Assembly (NCBI RefSeq): GCF_000304315.1
Contig: NC_018485.1
Location: forward strand, 1,520,501-1,584,500
DNA from: Methylocystis sp. SC2
GTDB taxonomy: Bacteria > Pseudomonadota > Alphaproteobacteria > Rhizobiales > Beijerinckiaceae
Direction: 5' to 3'
Length of the DNA stretch: 64,000 nucleotides
The stretch's first letter is position 1, and every line of letters begins with the position of its first letter. Made by a program: the position numbers and the translations under genes. This document shows positions 17,302 through 24,683 of this stretch, one piece after another. The notes beneath the pieces were generated by a model, which was not told the origin of the DNA, did not search any database, and saw only the letters and a list, made by a program, of their open reading frames with translations.

Positions 17302-17739
17302 TCAATGCGCTTCACAACGTAGTATCGGACCACACGCTAACATGTAACACTGAACGTAAGAAGAATTGCTGCCAACAAACTCCACGCTTATCCCCTCAGC
17401 TTGAAATGGATATGTCGCATCTTTCCTCGAAACGCCCCAGCCGTAGTCTCCAAATTCACGATCTGCTCCCACATTACGAGATATTTTATTGTAGTCAGAA
17501 GATATAGAGGCGTCTATGTATGAATAATCATCTAACGATTCTATTTCTATTTGTTTCTTAATATGAGATATAGCCTCAGAGTCAGTAAAAGTCAAATTCT
17601 TATCCACGCACTCGAAGACAGAATATCTCAAGAAATGGCTAGCCACCGCGTGAATAAGAAACAGAAGCACGAACACGACCACTGTTATCAATATTATTTT
17701 CGCCACGCCCCATACGACGCTCAATAAGAATTTCAACAT
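17302..17739 (-). CDS. Small single-span membrane protein, unknown
   Basis: 145 residues: an N-terminal hydrophobic anchor (about 1-35, IILITVVVFVLLFLIHAVA) and a polar domain with Cys at CVDKN and near the C-terminus (VQCYMLACGP...RC). The gene is AT-rich against the surroundings and lies 31 bases upstream of the frameshifted immunity-like gene on the same strand. Family not recognised. The topology (anchor plus periplasmic domain) fits an immunity protein or a small envelope protein. Confidence 0.55.
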   Translation of the reverse strand: MLKFLLSVVWGVAKIILITVVVFVLLFLIHAVASHFLRYSVFECVDKNLTFTDSEAISHIKKQIEIESLDDYSYIDASISSDYNKISRNVGADREFGDYGWGVSRKDATYPFQAEGISVEFVGSNSSYVQCYMLACGPILRCEAH

Positions 17740-17752
17740 GGCGCTTTCACGC

Positions 17753-17861
17753 CGTCATTCCCGACGCGCGAAGCGCGATCGGGAATCCAGAAAAAAACCG
17801 ATCATGCACCGCGTTTGCTCCTGGATTCCCGATCAGGCCTGCGGCCTGCCGGGAATGACAC
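17753..17861. repeat. REP-like paired palindrome
   Basis: Left hairpin GTCATTCCCGACGCGCG-aa-CGCGATCGGGAATCC and right hairpin GGATTCCCGATCAGGCC-tgc-GGCCTGCCGGGAATGAC enclose about 30 variable bases. The outer ends GTCATTCCCG/CGGGAATGAC are inverted. This is the full form of a family found at least six times in the window. Confidence 0.8.
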
Positions 17862-17996
17862 GTCATTGCAACACGCAAAAAACCATCGCGCCCATTCGTG
17901 CAAGAACCGGCGCCCGAATGAGACGGGCTTCGTGTCGATGAATGGCCAGCCGACAGGCGTCGAGCATGACGACGTCCGTACGATCGAGCGCCGTCA

Positions 17997-18055
17997 TCAC
18001 AATTGTCCTTCATTCAGTTCGCCAATTTCGAATGTGTCCAAAAGCCGTTCCAGCT
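17997..18055 (-). repeat. Shared 3' coding tail (copy 3)
   Basis: Encodes KLERLLDTFEIGELNEGQL and stop, nearly the same nucleotides as the ends at 15554 and 16259. It is joined directly, out of frame, to the 3' end of the membrane gene 18056-18604, marking a recombination junction. Confidence 0.65.
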
Positions 18056-18604
18056 TCAGCTAGAACCACCATCGGTTCTCCTACATATTCGTACGCCTCT
18101 GTGGATCGCTAAGACGTTTGACACAAGCAAGGCCACCAGGGACACCAGCAGAGGAATCATACAAAATTCCCCCACTAGCCTTCTTATCGACCCATGAGCC
18201 AGAAATTGACGAACATGTTCATGGAAATCAGGAACCACAAAGTAAAAAACAATCCCAAACAGAATTAGTGAACCCATGTATATTGACACCAACATCAGCG
18301 TAAATTGCACGCACGAAAGCCTTCTACCAGCCCTTAAGAAGTATAAGTACAGAGCGTCAACGCGAGAAAATATTGCATAGAGCATCAAAACGAGAGCCGC
18401 AGAAAAATACAAGACAACCGCATAATAAAAGGATTGATAGTCAATCCTCCCCACATGAAATAGATAATCTAATATATAAAGCAACACAACGAAGCCGGCC
18501 GCAGATCCCCAGATACATGTCCCGGCCAACTTCGTATGTGAGGTATAGATGCCCACGTATTGTCCTCCAGTTTTTGACTCGACCAGCCAGGAGCGAACCA
18601 GCAT
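18056..18604 (-). CDS. Multi-span membrane protein, unknown
   Basis: 182 residues with four likely transmembrane segments (AAGFVVLLYILDYLFHV, YYAVVLYFSAALVLMLYAIF, LMLVSIYMGSLILFGIVFYFVV, IPLLVSLVALLVSNVLAI). AT-rich, on the minus strand of the island. Its stop codon falls at the junction with the shared 3' tail, so the end of the protein may have been altered by the recombination. No family recognised. Confidence 0.55.
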   Translation of the reverse strand: MLVRSWLVESKTGGQYVGIYTSHTKLAGTCIWGSAAGFVVLLYILDYLFHVGRIDYQSFYYAVVLYFSAALVLMLYAIFSRVDALYLYFLRAGRRLSCVQFTLMLVSIYMGSLILFGIVFYFVVPDFHEHVRQFLAHGSIRRLVGEFCMIPLLVSLVALLVSNVLAIHRGVRICRRTDGGSS

Positions 18605-19000
18605 GCGCTTTCAAGCGGCCCTCGCTTACAATCCTGAAGAAAGTGTGCGCACATTGAGCGCTGCGTCGAATTCGTAATATTGAGGCGCCTTCGGCTTTCG
18701 TCCGCGCATGCGCCGACTCTCCGCCGCAGTTTCAGCCGCCGCCTGCATCATGCGCCGCCCTTCCTCTGAAATCCTAGCCGCTCGTTCCCGCTCAGGCCTT
18801 CGGCCTGTCGAGAATGACACGATAATGCGAGTCGTCATTGCGCGCCGCAGGCGAAGCAATCCATCGTCGCGCCGTTGCTCTGGAGTGCTTCGTCGCCGCG
18901 CTCCTCGCAATATGGCGCCCGCAAATCATCGAAAACCAAAGAAATTGAAAAAGCACCCATAACCAGTCATTCAACCAAACACTCGCGGCTGAGCCGATAT
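18605..19000. other. Intergenic region with degenerate repeats
   Basis: No convincing gene. A 94-codon minus frame (18626-18910) runs through repeat sequence and is probably not coding. It holds a half REP-like unit (18778-18823, near-copy of 16194-16236). It also holds a degenerate copy (about 18835-18915) of a different inverted repeat, GTCATTGCGCGCCGCAGG...AAGCAATCC with a matching GGAGTGCTTCG...CTCCTCGCAAT half, typical of Rhizobiales genomes from memory. Confidence 0.5.
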
Positions 19001-19020
19001 ATTCAACCCTATGGTTGAAT
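19001..19020. promoter_or_regulatory. Perfect palindrome over arsR-type start codon (probable operator)
   Basis: ATTCAACC-ctat-GGTTGAAT, eight perfect base pairs with a 4-base spacer, sits over the ATG at 19011. ArsR-type repressors commonly bind such 8-4-8 dyads at their own promoter, so autoregulation of the arsR-SRPBCC pair is likely. Confidence 0.6.
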
Positions 19021-19375
19021 TAGAAGCGCCTCAACTTGACGCCGTCTTTCACGCGCTCGCGACGCCACGCGCCGGCGGATGCTTCGCGATCTCGCCAAGA
19101 GCGAACGAACCGTCGGCCAGCTTGCGGCGCCTTTCGCGATCTCGCTCGCTGCCGCCTCGAAGCACGTCAAGGCGCTTGAGAATGCAGGGCTGATCCGGCG
19201 CGAAGTGCGCGGCCGCGCCCATATCTGCCGCCTCGCTCCTGGTCCGCTCGCCAGCGCCCACGCGTGGCTGAATTTCTACGCGCGCTTTTGGACAGACCGT
19301 CTGGATGCGCTCGAAGGGCTCCTCCTGACGGAGGACGCACGCCGTTCCGACGCCTGCAAAGGAGACGACTCATGA
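19011..19375 (+). pseudogene. ArsR-family transcriptional regulator, frameshifted
   Basis: The start MVELEAPQLDAVFHALATP is the standard opening of the ArsR regulators paired with SRPBCC proteins. After the Pro codon (near 19066) the frame is lost. The expected TRRRMLRDLAKSERTVGQLA continues in the frame beginning at the ATG 19079 as MLRDLAKSERTV. One base is missing around 19064-19067 (CC followed by ACGCGCCGGCGG). Downstream the helix-turn-helix (SLAAASKHVKALENAGLI) is intact to 19375. A shortened protein from 19079 lacks helix 1. It is either an inactivated regulator or a sequencing slip. Confidence 0.75.
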
Positions 19376-19905
19376 CCGATCTTGCAACGCCAAATGCTTA
19401 TGGCGCGCTCACCGAACCCGCCACCTTGACGATCGAGCGCCTTCTCCCCGGCCCCATAGAGCGCGTATGGGCCTATCTCACGGAGAGCGAACTGCGCCGC
19501 AAATGGCTGGCGGCGGGGCCGATGGAGATGAAGGTCGGCGCGCCCTTCGAGTTCGTCTGGCGCAACGACGAACTGACTGATCCGCCTGGTCAGCGGCCGC
19601 CCGACTTTGGCGACGAGCACCGGATGCAAAGCCGCATCACCGAGGTCGATCCGCCCCGCAAGCTTGCCTTCGCATGGCAAGGCAGCGGCGACGTTTCCTT
19701 CGAGCTCGAGCCAAGGGGCGATCACGTGTTGCTGACCGTGATCCATCGACGTCTGCCCGACCGCGCAACCCTGTTGAAGGTCGGCGCCGGCTGGCACATG
19801 CACCTCGACATCCTGGTCGCCCGAGCGACAGGCAGGAAGCCTGCGCCATTCTGGGAAGGCTGGAGCCAACTGCAGAAGGAATACGACAGGCGGATGCCCG
19901 CCTGA
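19372..19905 (+). CDS. SRPBCC/AHSA1-domain protein
   Basis: 177 residues from ATG 19372, preceded by AAGGAG and overlapping the arsR-type stop (ATGA). START-like fold with LTIERLLPGPIERVWAYLTE at the N-terminus, RKWLAAG, and a C-terminal GWHMHLDILVAR helix, all usual for AHSA1-type proteins paired with ArsR regulators. Ligand unknown. The partner repressor is frameshifted, so this gene may be derepressed. Confidence 0.9.
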   Translation: MTDLATPNAYGALTEPATLTIERLLPGPIERVWAYLTESELRRKWLAAGPMEMKVGAPFEFVWRNDELTDPPGQRPPDFGDEHRMQSRITEVDPPRKLAFAWQGSGDVSFELEPRGDHVLLTVIHRRLPDRATLLKVGAGWHMHLDILVARATGRKPAPFWEGWSQLQKEYDRRMPA

Positions 19906-19921
19906 CGGCGCGTTATTGGGG

Positions 19922-19946
19922 TTGGCGACCGAAAGCCGGTCGCCAA
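19922..19946. terminator. Hairpin between convergent genes
   Basis: TTGGCGACCG-aaagc-CGGTCGCCAA, ten perfect base pairs, lies midway between the SRPBCC gene (plus) and the DUF1254 gene (minus). There is no long T-run, but position and stability suggest a bidirectional terminator. Confidence 0.5.
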
Positions 19947-19972
19947 TAAGCCGCTTTGGCGGGAAACCGCGC

Positions 19973-20575
19973 TCACCCCTGCGGCAGATCGAATCGCTGG
20001 CAGCTGATCGCGCTCAGGCGGCCTCGCGCCCGCTCCTGATCGGAGGCGCGCTTGGCTAGGGAGCGGATCAGAATGAAGCCGCGCTTCGCCGGCGCCGTGA
20101 GCCGCACTTCCTGCGGCGGCGGGGCGTCGCCCTCATCGGCGCTCGTCAGCGCGTCGATCTGGCGCGCGTCGCCGACGACGATGTCGATCTTGCCTTTGAT
20201 CGCCGAACGGTCGGTCATCGAATGATAGATGCGGCCGGCGTTGGCGTGAAATGAGAGCCCGAGAAAATCCTCGCCGTCGACGCTCGTCTTGACCCGCAGC
20301 GGACCCTTGGCGAGATCATAGACGCAGACCGCCTCGGCGAAGGCCGGATCCTCGAAGGGCAGCGTCTCGGCGCCGGGCGCCATCTGCGGCAGCATCACCA
20401 GGCCTTCCGCCGGCGCGGCGCTCTTCACATAGGTCGCCAGTCGCGCGAGCGCGTCGTTCGGGGCCACGGTGGGCATCAGCAGCACCGAAACGATATGCAC
20501 GATTCCCGCGACGAGCAGCGTCGCGAACAGCCACGGCAAGAGGTCGAGATAGCGATCGGGAATATTCAGGCGCAT
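19973..20575 (-). CDS. DUF1254-domain membrane protein
   Basis: 200 residues with an N-terminal membrane helix (LLPWLFATLLVAGIVHIVSVLLM), then a DUF1254-like domain (PEDPAF-type FEDPAFAEAVCVYDLAKGPL and FLGLSFHANAG). It overlaps the DUF1214 gene by ten bases and both follow PBP1A on the same strand, an arrangement seen in Rhizobiales. Biochemical role unknown. Confidence 0.8.
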   Translation of the reverse strand: MRLNIPDRYLDLLPWLFATLLVAGIVHIVSVLLMPTVAPNDALARLATYVKSAAPAEGLVMLPQMAPGAETLPFEDPAFAEAVCVYDLAKGPLRVKTSVDGEDFLGLSFHANAGRIYHSMTDRSAIKGKIDIVVGDARQIDALTSADEGDAPPPQEVRLTAPAKRGFILIRSLAKRASDQERARGRLSAISCQRFDLPQG

Positions 20576-21156
20576 CCGAGCTTCACGATTTTTGGAAAGC
20601 CATTTGGATCTGGAGCCGACTCAATGTCGAGCGGCGTATCATAGAGCCGCAGCATGACGACGAAGTCCTTCGCGCCGCCCGGCGACAGCCAATTGCCGGG
20701 CCGCGCCTCGCGGGCGACGTCGATCTCAAAGGCGCCGCCCTCCTTGCGCAGAACGTCGACCGAGGAATAGCCATAGCGCTCGGTGGGATTGCCGAGCAGC
20801 CGGCCGTCGGGGCTCGCCAGCGCGATCGTCCAGAAGCGCGCGGCGGGCAAGGGATCGATGATGCGATAGTCGCATTCGGCGCTGAGCGGCGCACCATTGG
20901 AGTCGGCGCGGGCGATGAAGGCCAGTCCCTGATCGCGGCCGAGCGGCGCTTCTCCGGAACGCGAAATGACCGCCCGCGCATAAGGGTCGATGTCGGCGCC
21001 GCCGATATGCGGCCAGGCGGTCCATGGCCCGGCGCGCAGGGAATTGAAGCCATAGCCGGCGTTGAGCGACAGGACGGTCGCAAACAGGCCGATGCCGACG
21101 CCGGCGATCATCGCCGAGGCGGCGCGCAGATAATTTGCGTAAGGCTTGAGGTCCAA
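20566..21156 (-). CDS. DUF1214-domain membrane protein
   Basis: 196 residues from a TTG at 21156, with an N-terminal membrane helix (AASAMIAGVGIGLFATVLSL) and a DUF1214 domain. The ending NGFPKIVKLGCA and the central segment ERYGYSSVDVLRKEGG fit that family. DUF1214 and DUF1254 usually occur together, in one protein or as neighbours, as here. It lies 17 bases downstream of the PBP1A stop, so it is likely cotranscribed with it. A later in-frame Met at residue 16 is an alternative start. Confidence 0.8.
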   Translation of the reverse strand: MDLKPYANYLRAASAMIAGVGIGLFATVLSLNAGYGFNSLRAGPWTAWPHIGGADIDPYARAVISRSGEAPLGRDQGLAFIARADSNGAPLSAECDYRIIDPLPAARFWTIALASPDGRLLGNPTERYGYSSVDVLRKEGGAFEIDVAREARPGNWLSPGGAKDFVVMLRLYDTPLDIESAPDPNGFPKIVKLGCA

Positions 21157-21172
21157 GGGTGCGCTCCCGCCG

Positions 21173-23410
21173 CTAACGGATGACGCCGACGGCGGCGCCG
21201 CTCGCGCGCTGCGCCTCGCGCCGATCGACGTCGGATGCGGCGGGGTCGGGCGCTTCGAGCCCGCTCTGCTTGTCGCCGCCGACAGCCTTGATCTTCATTT
21301 GAAGCGATTCCAGCGCCTGCATCGCGCCCCTGGACAGAGTCGCGGGACGCTGCGGCGCGCCAAGTTCGAGCGGCTTGACGACATTGGCGTTGACGGCGGC
21401 GGTCGCGCCCTTGGGATCGGGCCGCAAGCCGACGATCGGCTTGAGGATCGCGCCCTGATGCGCGTAGGCCATGATGTCGTGCCAGGTGCCCGCCGGCAGC
21501 GTGCCGCCGGTCATGTTGTTCATCGGGGCGTTGTCGTCATTGCCGTACCAGACGCAGCCGCCCATCGTTCCGGAATAGCCGCAGAACCAGGCGTCCTTAT
21601 AGCCATTGGTGGTGCCGGTCTTGCCGATCACGTCGATGCCCTCGCCGAGCTGCGCGCGTTTGCCGGTGCCTTCCTCGACGACCTTCTTCATCATGCCGGC
21701 GAGTTCGACGACCTTGTCGAGCGGCACCGCCTGCGTTTGCGGCGGCGCGTCGCGGTCGTGGCGATAGAGCAGATCGCCTTGGCGGTTGCGGATTTCGACG
21801 GCGGCGTAAGGCGTGACCTTTTTGCCGCCGTTGACGAAGGCGCCATAGGCGGCGGAATGTTCGAGCGGAATGACGTCGCTCTGTCCGACGGGAAGCGAAG
21901 GCGTGTCTTCGAGCGGCGTGGTGATGCCGAGCCGCCGGCAGGTTTCGATGATCTTGGCGCGGCCGATGCGCGAATCGCCCTTGCCGATCGCCTGCGACAG
22001 TTGGATGGCGACGGTGTTCAAGGATTTCGCCAGCGCCATGGCGAGCGGCATGGAGCCGGCATAGCCGCCGCTGTAATTATGGACGCAATAATTGCCGATG
22101 CAGGTCGGCCGGTCGGTGACGATGGTCGTCGGCTTGAAACGGCCGGTCATCAGCGCGGTGAGATAGACATAGGGCTTGAAGGAGGAGCCCGGCTGGCGCG
22201 CGGCGTCGGTCGCGCGGTTGAACTGGCTTGCGCCATAATCCCTGCCGCCGACGATGGCGCGCACGGCGCCGTCCGGCTCCATGACGACCGCGGCGCTCTG
22301 CTTGACATGGAAGCTGCGGCCCTGCTCGCGCAGATTGGTTTCGATGACGTCTTCGGCGCGCTTCTGGACGTTGGAATCGAGCGTGGTGCGCACGCTGAGC
22401 ACGCGATTGTCGCCAAGCTTGCCGTCCTGCGCCAATTTGCGGATTTCGCCATAGGCGTAATCAAGATACCAGTCGGGGCTCGTCTCGCGGGCGCGGTCGA
22501 TCGGCGTCGCCGGACTGCGCTGCGCCGCGATGATCTGGCTATCGGTCATGAAGCCCGCGTCGACGAGATTGTTCAAGACGTCGTTGGCCCGCGCGCGCGC
22601 CGCCGGCAGATTGACGTGCGGCGCATATTTCGTCGGCGCCTTGAAGAGGCCGGCGAGCATCGCCGCCTCGGCGAGCGTGACGTCCTTGACCGACTTGCCG
22701 AAATAGAACTCGGCCGCCGCCTGAATGCCGAAGGCGCCGCCGCCCATATAGACGCGATCGAGATAGAGCTTGAGGATTTCGCGCTTGGTCAGATGATGCT
22801 CGAGCCACAGCGCCAGAAAGGCCTCGTTGATCTTGCGGGTGATGGTGCGCTCATTTGAAAGGAAAAGATTCTTGGCGAGCTGCTGGCTGATGGAGGAGCC
22901 GCCCTGCACCACGCCCGATGAGCGCGCATTGACCGTGAGCGCCCGCAGCGTGCCGATCACGTCGATGCCGAAATGCTCGTAGAAGCGGCGGTCTTCCGTC
23001 GCCAGCACCGCCTTGATAAGATGATCGGGATATTGCTCGAGCGGCACGGCGTCGTCATGCTTGATGCCGCGCTGGCCGACTTCCGCGCCGTAGCGATCGA
23101 GGAAGGTGACGGCGAGATCGGTCTGCTTGAGCCAATTCTCGTCGCTGGTCATCTGGAAGGCCGAGGAAGCGAGCGCCATGGCGACGATGCCCGCGCCGAG
23201 GCCGAGCGTCAGCGCTTCGCAGGAGAGCTCCACGCCGACCCGGGCAAGGCCCGAGACATGGAACCGCTCCATGAAGGTCGAAAAATCCTCATAGAGCTCG
23301 CGGGCGCGCCGCCCGCTCTGGAACATGGCGGAATCGATCAGCGCATCGACCGCGAGCAGGATGCGCCGCAAGCGCTTGGCGAAAGCAGAAGCCTGGAAAC
23401 GCTCCAACAC
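21173..23410 (-). CDS. mrcA: Penicillin-binding protein 1A (bifunctional transglycosylase/transpeptidase)
   Basis: Class A PBP building peptidoglycan at the inner membrane. 745 residues from a GTG at 23410. An N-terminal cytoplasmic part and one membrane helix (LGLGAGIVAMALASSAFQ, near 75) precede the GT51 domain with EDRRFYEHFGID (catalytic Glu) and GGSSISQQLAKNL. The transpeptidase domain has SSFK in QPGSSFKPYVYL, SLNT as the second motif and KTGTTNGYKDAW as the third. All catalytic residues are present. It is followed by the DUF1214/DUF1254 pair. Confidence 0.95.
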   Translation of the reverse strand: MLERFQASAFAKRLRRILLAVDALIDSAMFQSGRRARELYEDFSTFMERFHVSGLARVGVELSCEALTLGLGAGIVAMALASSAFQMTSDENWLKQTDLAVTFLDRYGAEVGQRGIKHDDAVPLEQYPDHLIKAVLATEDRRFYEHFGIDVIGTLRALTVNARSSGVVQGGSSISQQLAKNLFLSNERTITRKINEAFLALWLEHHLTKREILKLYLDRVYMGGGAFGIQAAAEFYFGKSVKDVTLAEAAMLAGLFKAPTKYAPHVNLPAARARANDVLNNLVDAGFMTDSQIIAAQRSPATPIDRARETSPDWYLDYAYGEIRKLAQDGKLGDNRVLSVRTTLDSNVQKRAEDVIETNLREQGRSFHVKQSAAVVMEPDGAVRAIVGGRDYGASQFNRATDAARQPGSSFKPYVYLTALMTGRFKPTTIVTDRPTCIGNYCVHNYSGGYAGSMPLAMALAKSLNTVAIQLSQAIGKGDSRIGRAKIIETCRRLGITTPLEDTPSLPVGQSDVIPLEHSAAYGAFVNGGKKVTPYAAVEIRNRQGDLLYRHDRDAPPQTQAVPLDKVVELAGMMKKVVEEGTGKRAQLGEGIDVIGKTGTTNGYKDAWFCGYSGTMGGCVWYGNDDNAPMNNMTGGTLPAGTWHDIMAYAHQGAILKPIVGLRPDPKGATAAVNANVVKPLELGAPQRPATLSRGAMQALESLQMKIKAVGGDKQSGLEAPDPAASDVDRREAQRASGAAVGVIR

Positions 23411-23426
23411 AGCTCAAATGCTCCCC

Positions 23427-23449
23427 GCGCCGATAAGACTTATCGGCGC
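23427..23449. promoter_or_regulatory. Perfect 10-bp hairpin in PBP1A leader
   Basis: GCGCCGATAA-gac-TTATCGGCGC lies 17 bases upstream of the PBP1A start codon. It may be an operator or a stable mRNA leader structure controlling translation. It could also terminate transcription arriving from upstream, but no T-run follows. Confidence 0.4.
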
Positions 23450-23550
23450 TTTGTGGACACTAACACTTTTTTAACCATCTTGACGACAGTCCGCGCGACC
23501 CACACTGCGTTATGGTTTCTGTCGCGCAAAGCGCAAGTCGAAAGAGAAGG

Positions 23551-24171
23551 ATGGCGTTAAAAAAAGGCAAAAATGCCCCAGATCACGCTGTAGGCGGTGG
23601 GAAACCTAAAAATCCGAATCATGAGACCGGGTCCAGAAGCGTCGAGCGCGCCGAAAAACCGGGGTCGAGTCTTCCGCGGCGCGCCCTCCCGGGCGAGGCC
23701 GCGCGGACCGAGGCGCCATTCTGGGAACAGCCGCTGTCGGACCTCACCCGCGCCGAATGGGAACAGCTGTGCGACGGCTGCGGCCGCTGCTGTCTGGTGA
23801 AGCTCGAGGACGAGGACACCGGCGCGATCTATCACACGAGCGTCGCCTGCAAACTGCTGGACCAGCAGAGCTGCCGCTGCGGCGACTATCCGCGGCGACG
23901 GCGCTACGTGCCGGACTGCGTGCGGCTCACGCTCGAGAAGCTTGCAGATATTCCCTGGCTGCCGCCGACCTGCGCCTATGTGCTGCGCTTTCGGGGCAAG
24001 CCGCTGCCGCCCTGGCATCCGCTGATCTCCGGCGATCCGGAAAGCGTCTCTCGCGCCGGCGTCTCGGCGCGGGGCCGGATCGAGGCCAGCGAGGATGAGG
24101 TCGAGATCGACGATCTGCCGGATTTTATCCGGCTGTGGCCGAAGCGCTGGCCGAAGAAGGCGCGGTGGTGA
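23551..24171 (+). CDS. YcgN/YkgJ-family cysteine-cluster protein (UPF0260)
   Basis: About 206 residues from ATG 23551, with another ATG at 23512 possible. The conserved part begins [26 protein letters not shown] and contains eight Cys in the UPF0260 pattern: CDGCGRCC, then C in VACKLLD, CRCGDY and [18 protein letters not shown] matches the family. It probably binds a metal or Fe-S cluster, role unknown. The first ~45 residues are a basic, disordered extension not usual for the family. It is divergent from PBP1A. Confidence 0.9.
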   Translation: MALKKGKNAPDHAVGGGKPKNPNHETGSRSVERAEKPGSSLPRRALPGEAARTEAPFWEQPLSDLTRAEWEQLCDGCGRCCLVKLEDEDTGAIYHTSVACKLLDQQSCRCGDYPRRRRYVPDCVRLTLEKLADIPWLPPTCAYVLRFRGKPLPPWHPLISGDPESVSRAGVSARGRIEASEDEVEIDDLPDFIRLWPKRWPKKARW

Positions 24172-24209
24172 CGGGCGCCTGAGATTTTCTCTATGTAGGT
24201 TTTTATTCC

Positions 24210-24236
24210 TTGACACCCGGACGATGGTCCTATAGA
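24210..24236 (+). promoter_or_regulatory. Strong sigma70-like promoter with no gene behind it
   Basis: A perfect -35 TTGACA (24210-24215) and TATAGA (24231-24236) are separated by 15 bases, slightly short. No reading frame with a ribosome site follows. A terminator follows about 100 bases later. Together they define a candidate small RNA. Confidence 0.5.
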
Positions 24237-24242
24237 AAAGCG

Positions 24243-24377
24243 CCATGCTCCAAAATTGCGCTTGAGCGGCGCGAATAAGTTTACCGGCGCGGCGTCCCCT
24301 CCTCCCCTGTCTCCCCGCGCCTTCTGGTCCCCTCGCGCGTCGGGACGCCTTGCGTCTTGAGCCGAGGGGATTTTTTT
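24243..24377 (+). ncRNA. Candidate trans-acting sRNA with anti-Shine-Dalgarno CU motif
   Basis: An approximately 135-base transcript is predicted from the promoter above to an intrinsic terminator ending in seven T. A CU-rich single-stranded segment contains CCTCCTCCC (24298-24306), complementary to ribosome binding sites. That motif marks several alphaproteobacterial sRNA families, for example the alpha-r14/NfeR type and Rhodobacter CcsR-like RNAs (from memory). The sequence before it can fold as GCGCC...GGCGC. No family was confirmed by alignment. Confidence 0.5.
24328..24377 (+). terminator. Rho-independent terminator of candidate sRNA
   Basis: Arms TCCCCTCG (24328-24335) and CGAGGGGA (24363-24370) are perfectly paired and followed by TTTTTTT (24371-24377). 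Confidence 0.75.
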
Positions 24378-24412
24378 GGAGCGCGGGAAAGAACCGTTTG
24401 GCCGGGTTGTCC

Positions 24413-24605
24413 TTCCCGACACGCAAAGCGTGGCTCTGGATTGCCCGATCAGGCCTTCAGCCCCTCAGGAATGACACCCGACTTGAACGCTCAACAGCCG
24501 TCATTCCCGACGCGCGGAGCGCGATCGGGAATCCAGGGGCGACGCCAAATACGCTTGTTGTGACTCTGGATTCCCGGTCGGACCTGCGGTTCGCCGGGAA
24601 TGATG
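24413..24605. repeat. Two REP-like units, the second interrupted by IS110
   Basis: A degenerate paired unit (24413-24470) is followed by a complete one (24501-24605: left hairpin GTCATTCCCGACGCGCG...CGGGAATCC, right hairpin GGATTCCCGG...GCCGGGAATGA). The last bases of the second unit are where the IS element entered. The missing CAC end of the palindrome is found on the far side of the element at 25987. Confidence 0.8.
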
Positions 24606-24683
24606 GGGTGGACGGCCCCGCCTCAACGGCATCTAAAGTGCCAAGACGTGGTCGCCGGAGCGCCACAGAGAGGGAGGCCGTCC

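Noticed and set aside
18626..18910. 94-codon minus-strand gene
   Set aside because: Most of it runs through two kinds of intergenic repeat; no ribosome site or domain; not called.
21146..22858. 570-codon plus-strand frame
   Set aside because: Antisense of PBP1A, whose catalytic motifs are all on the other strand.
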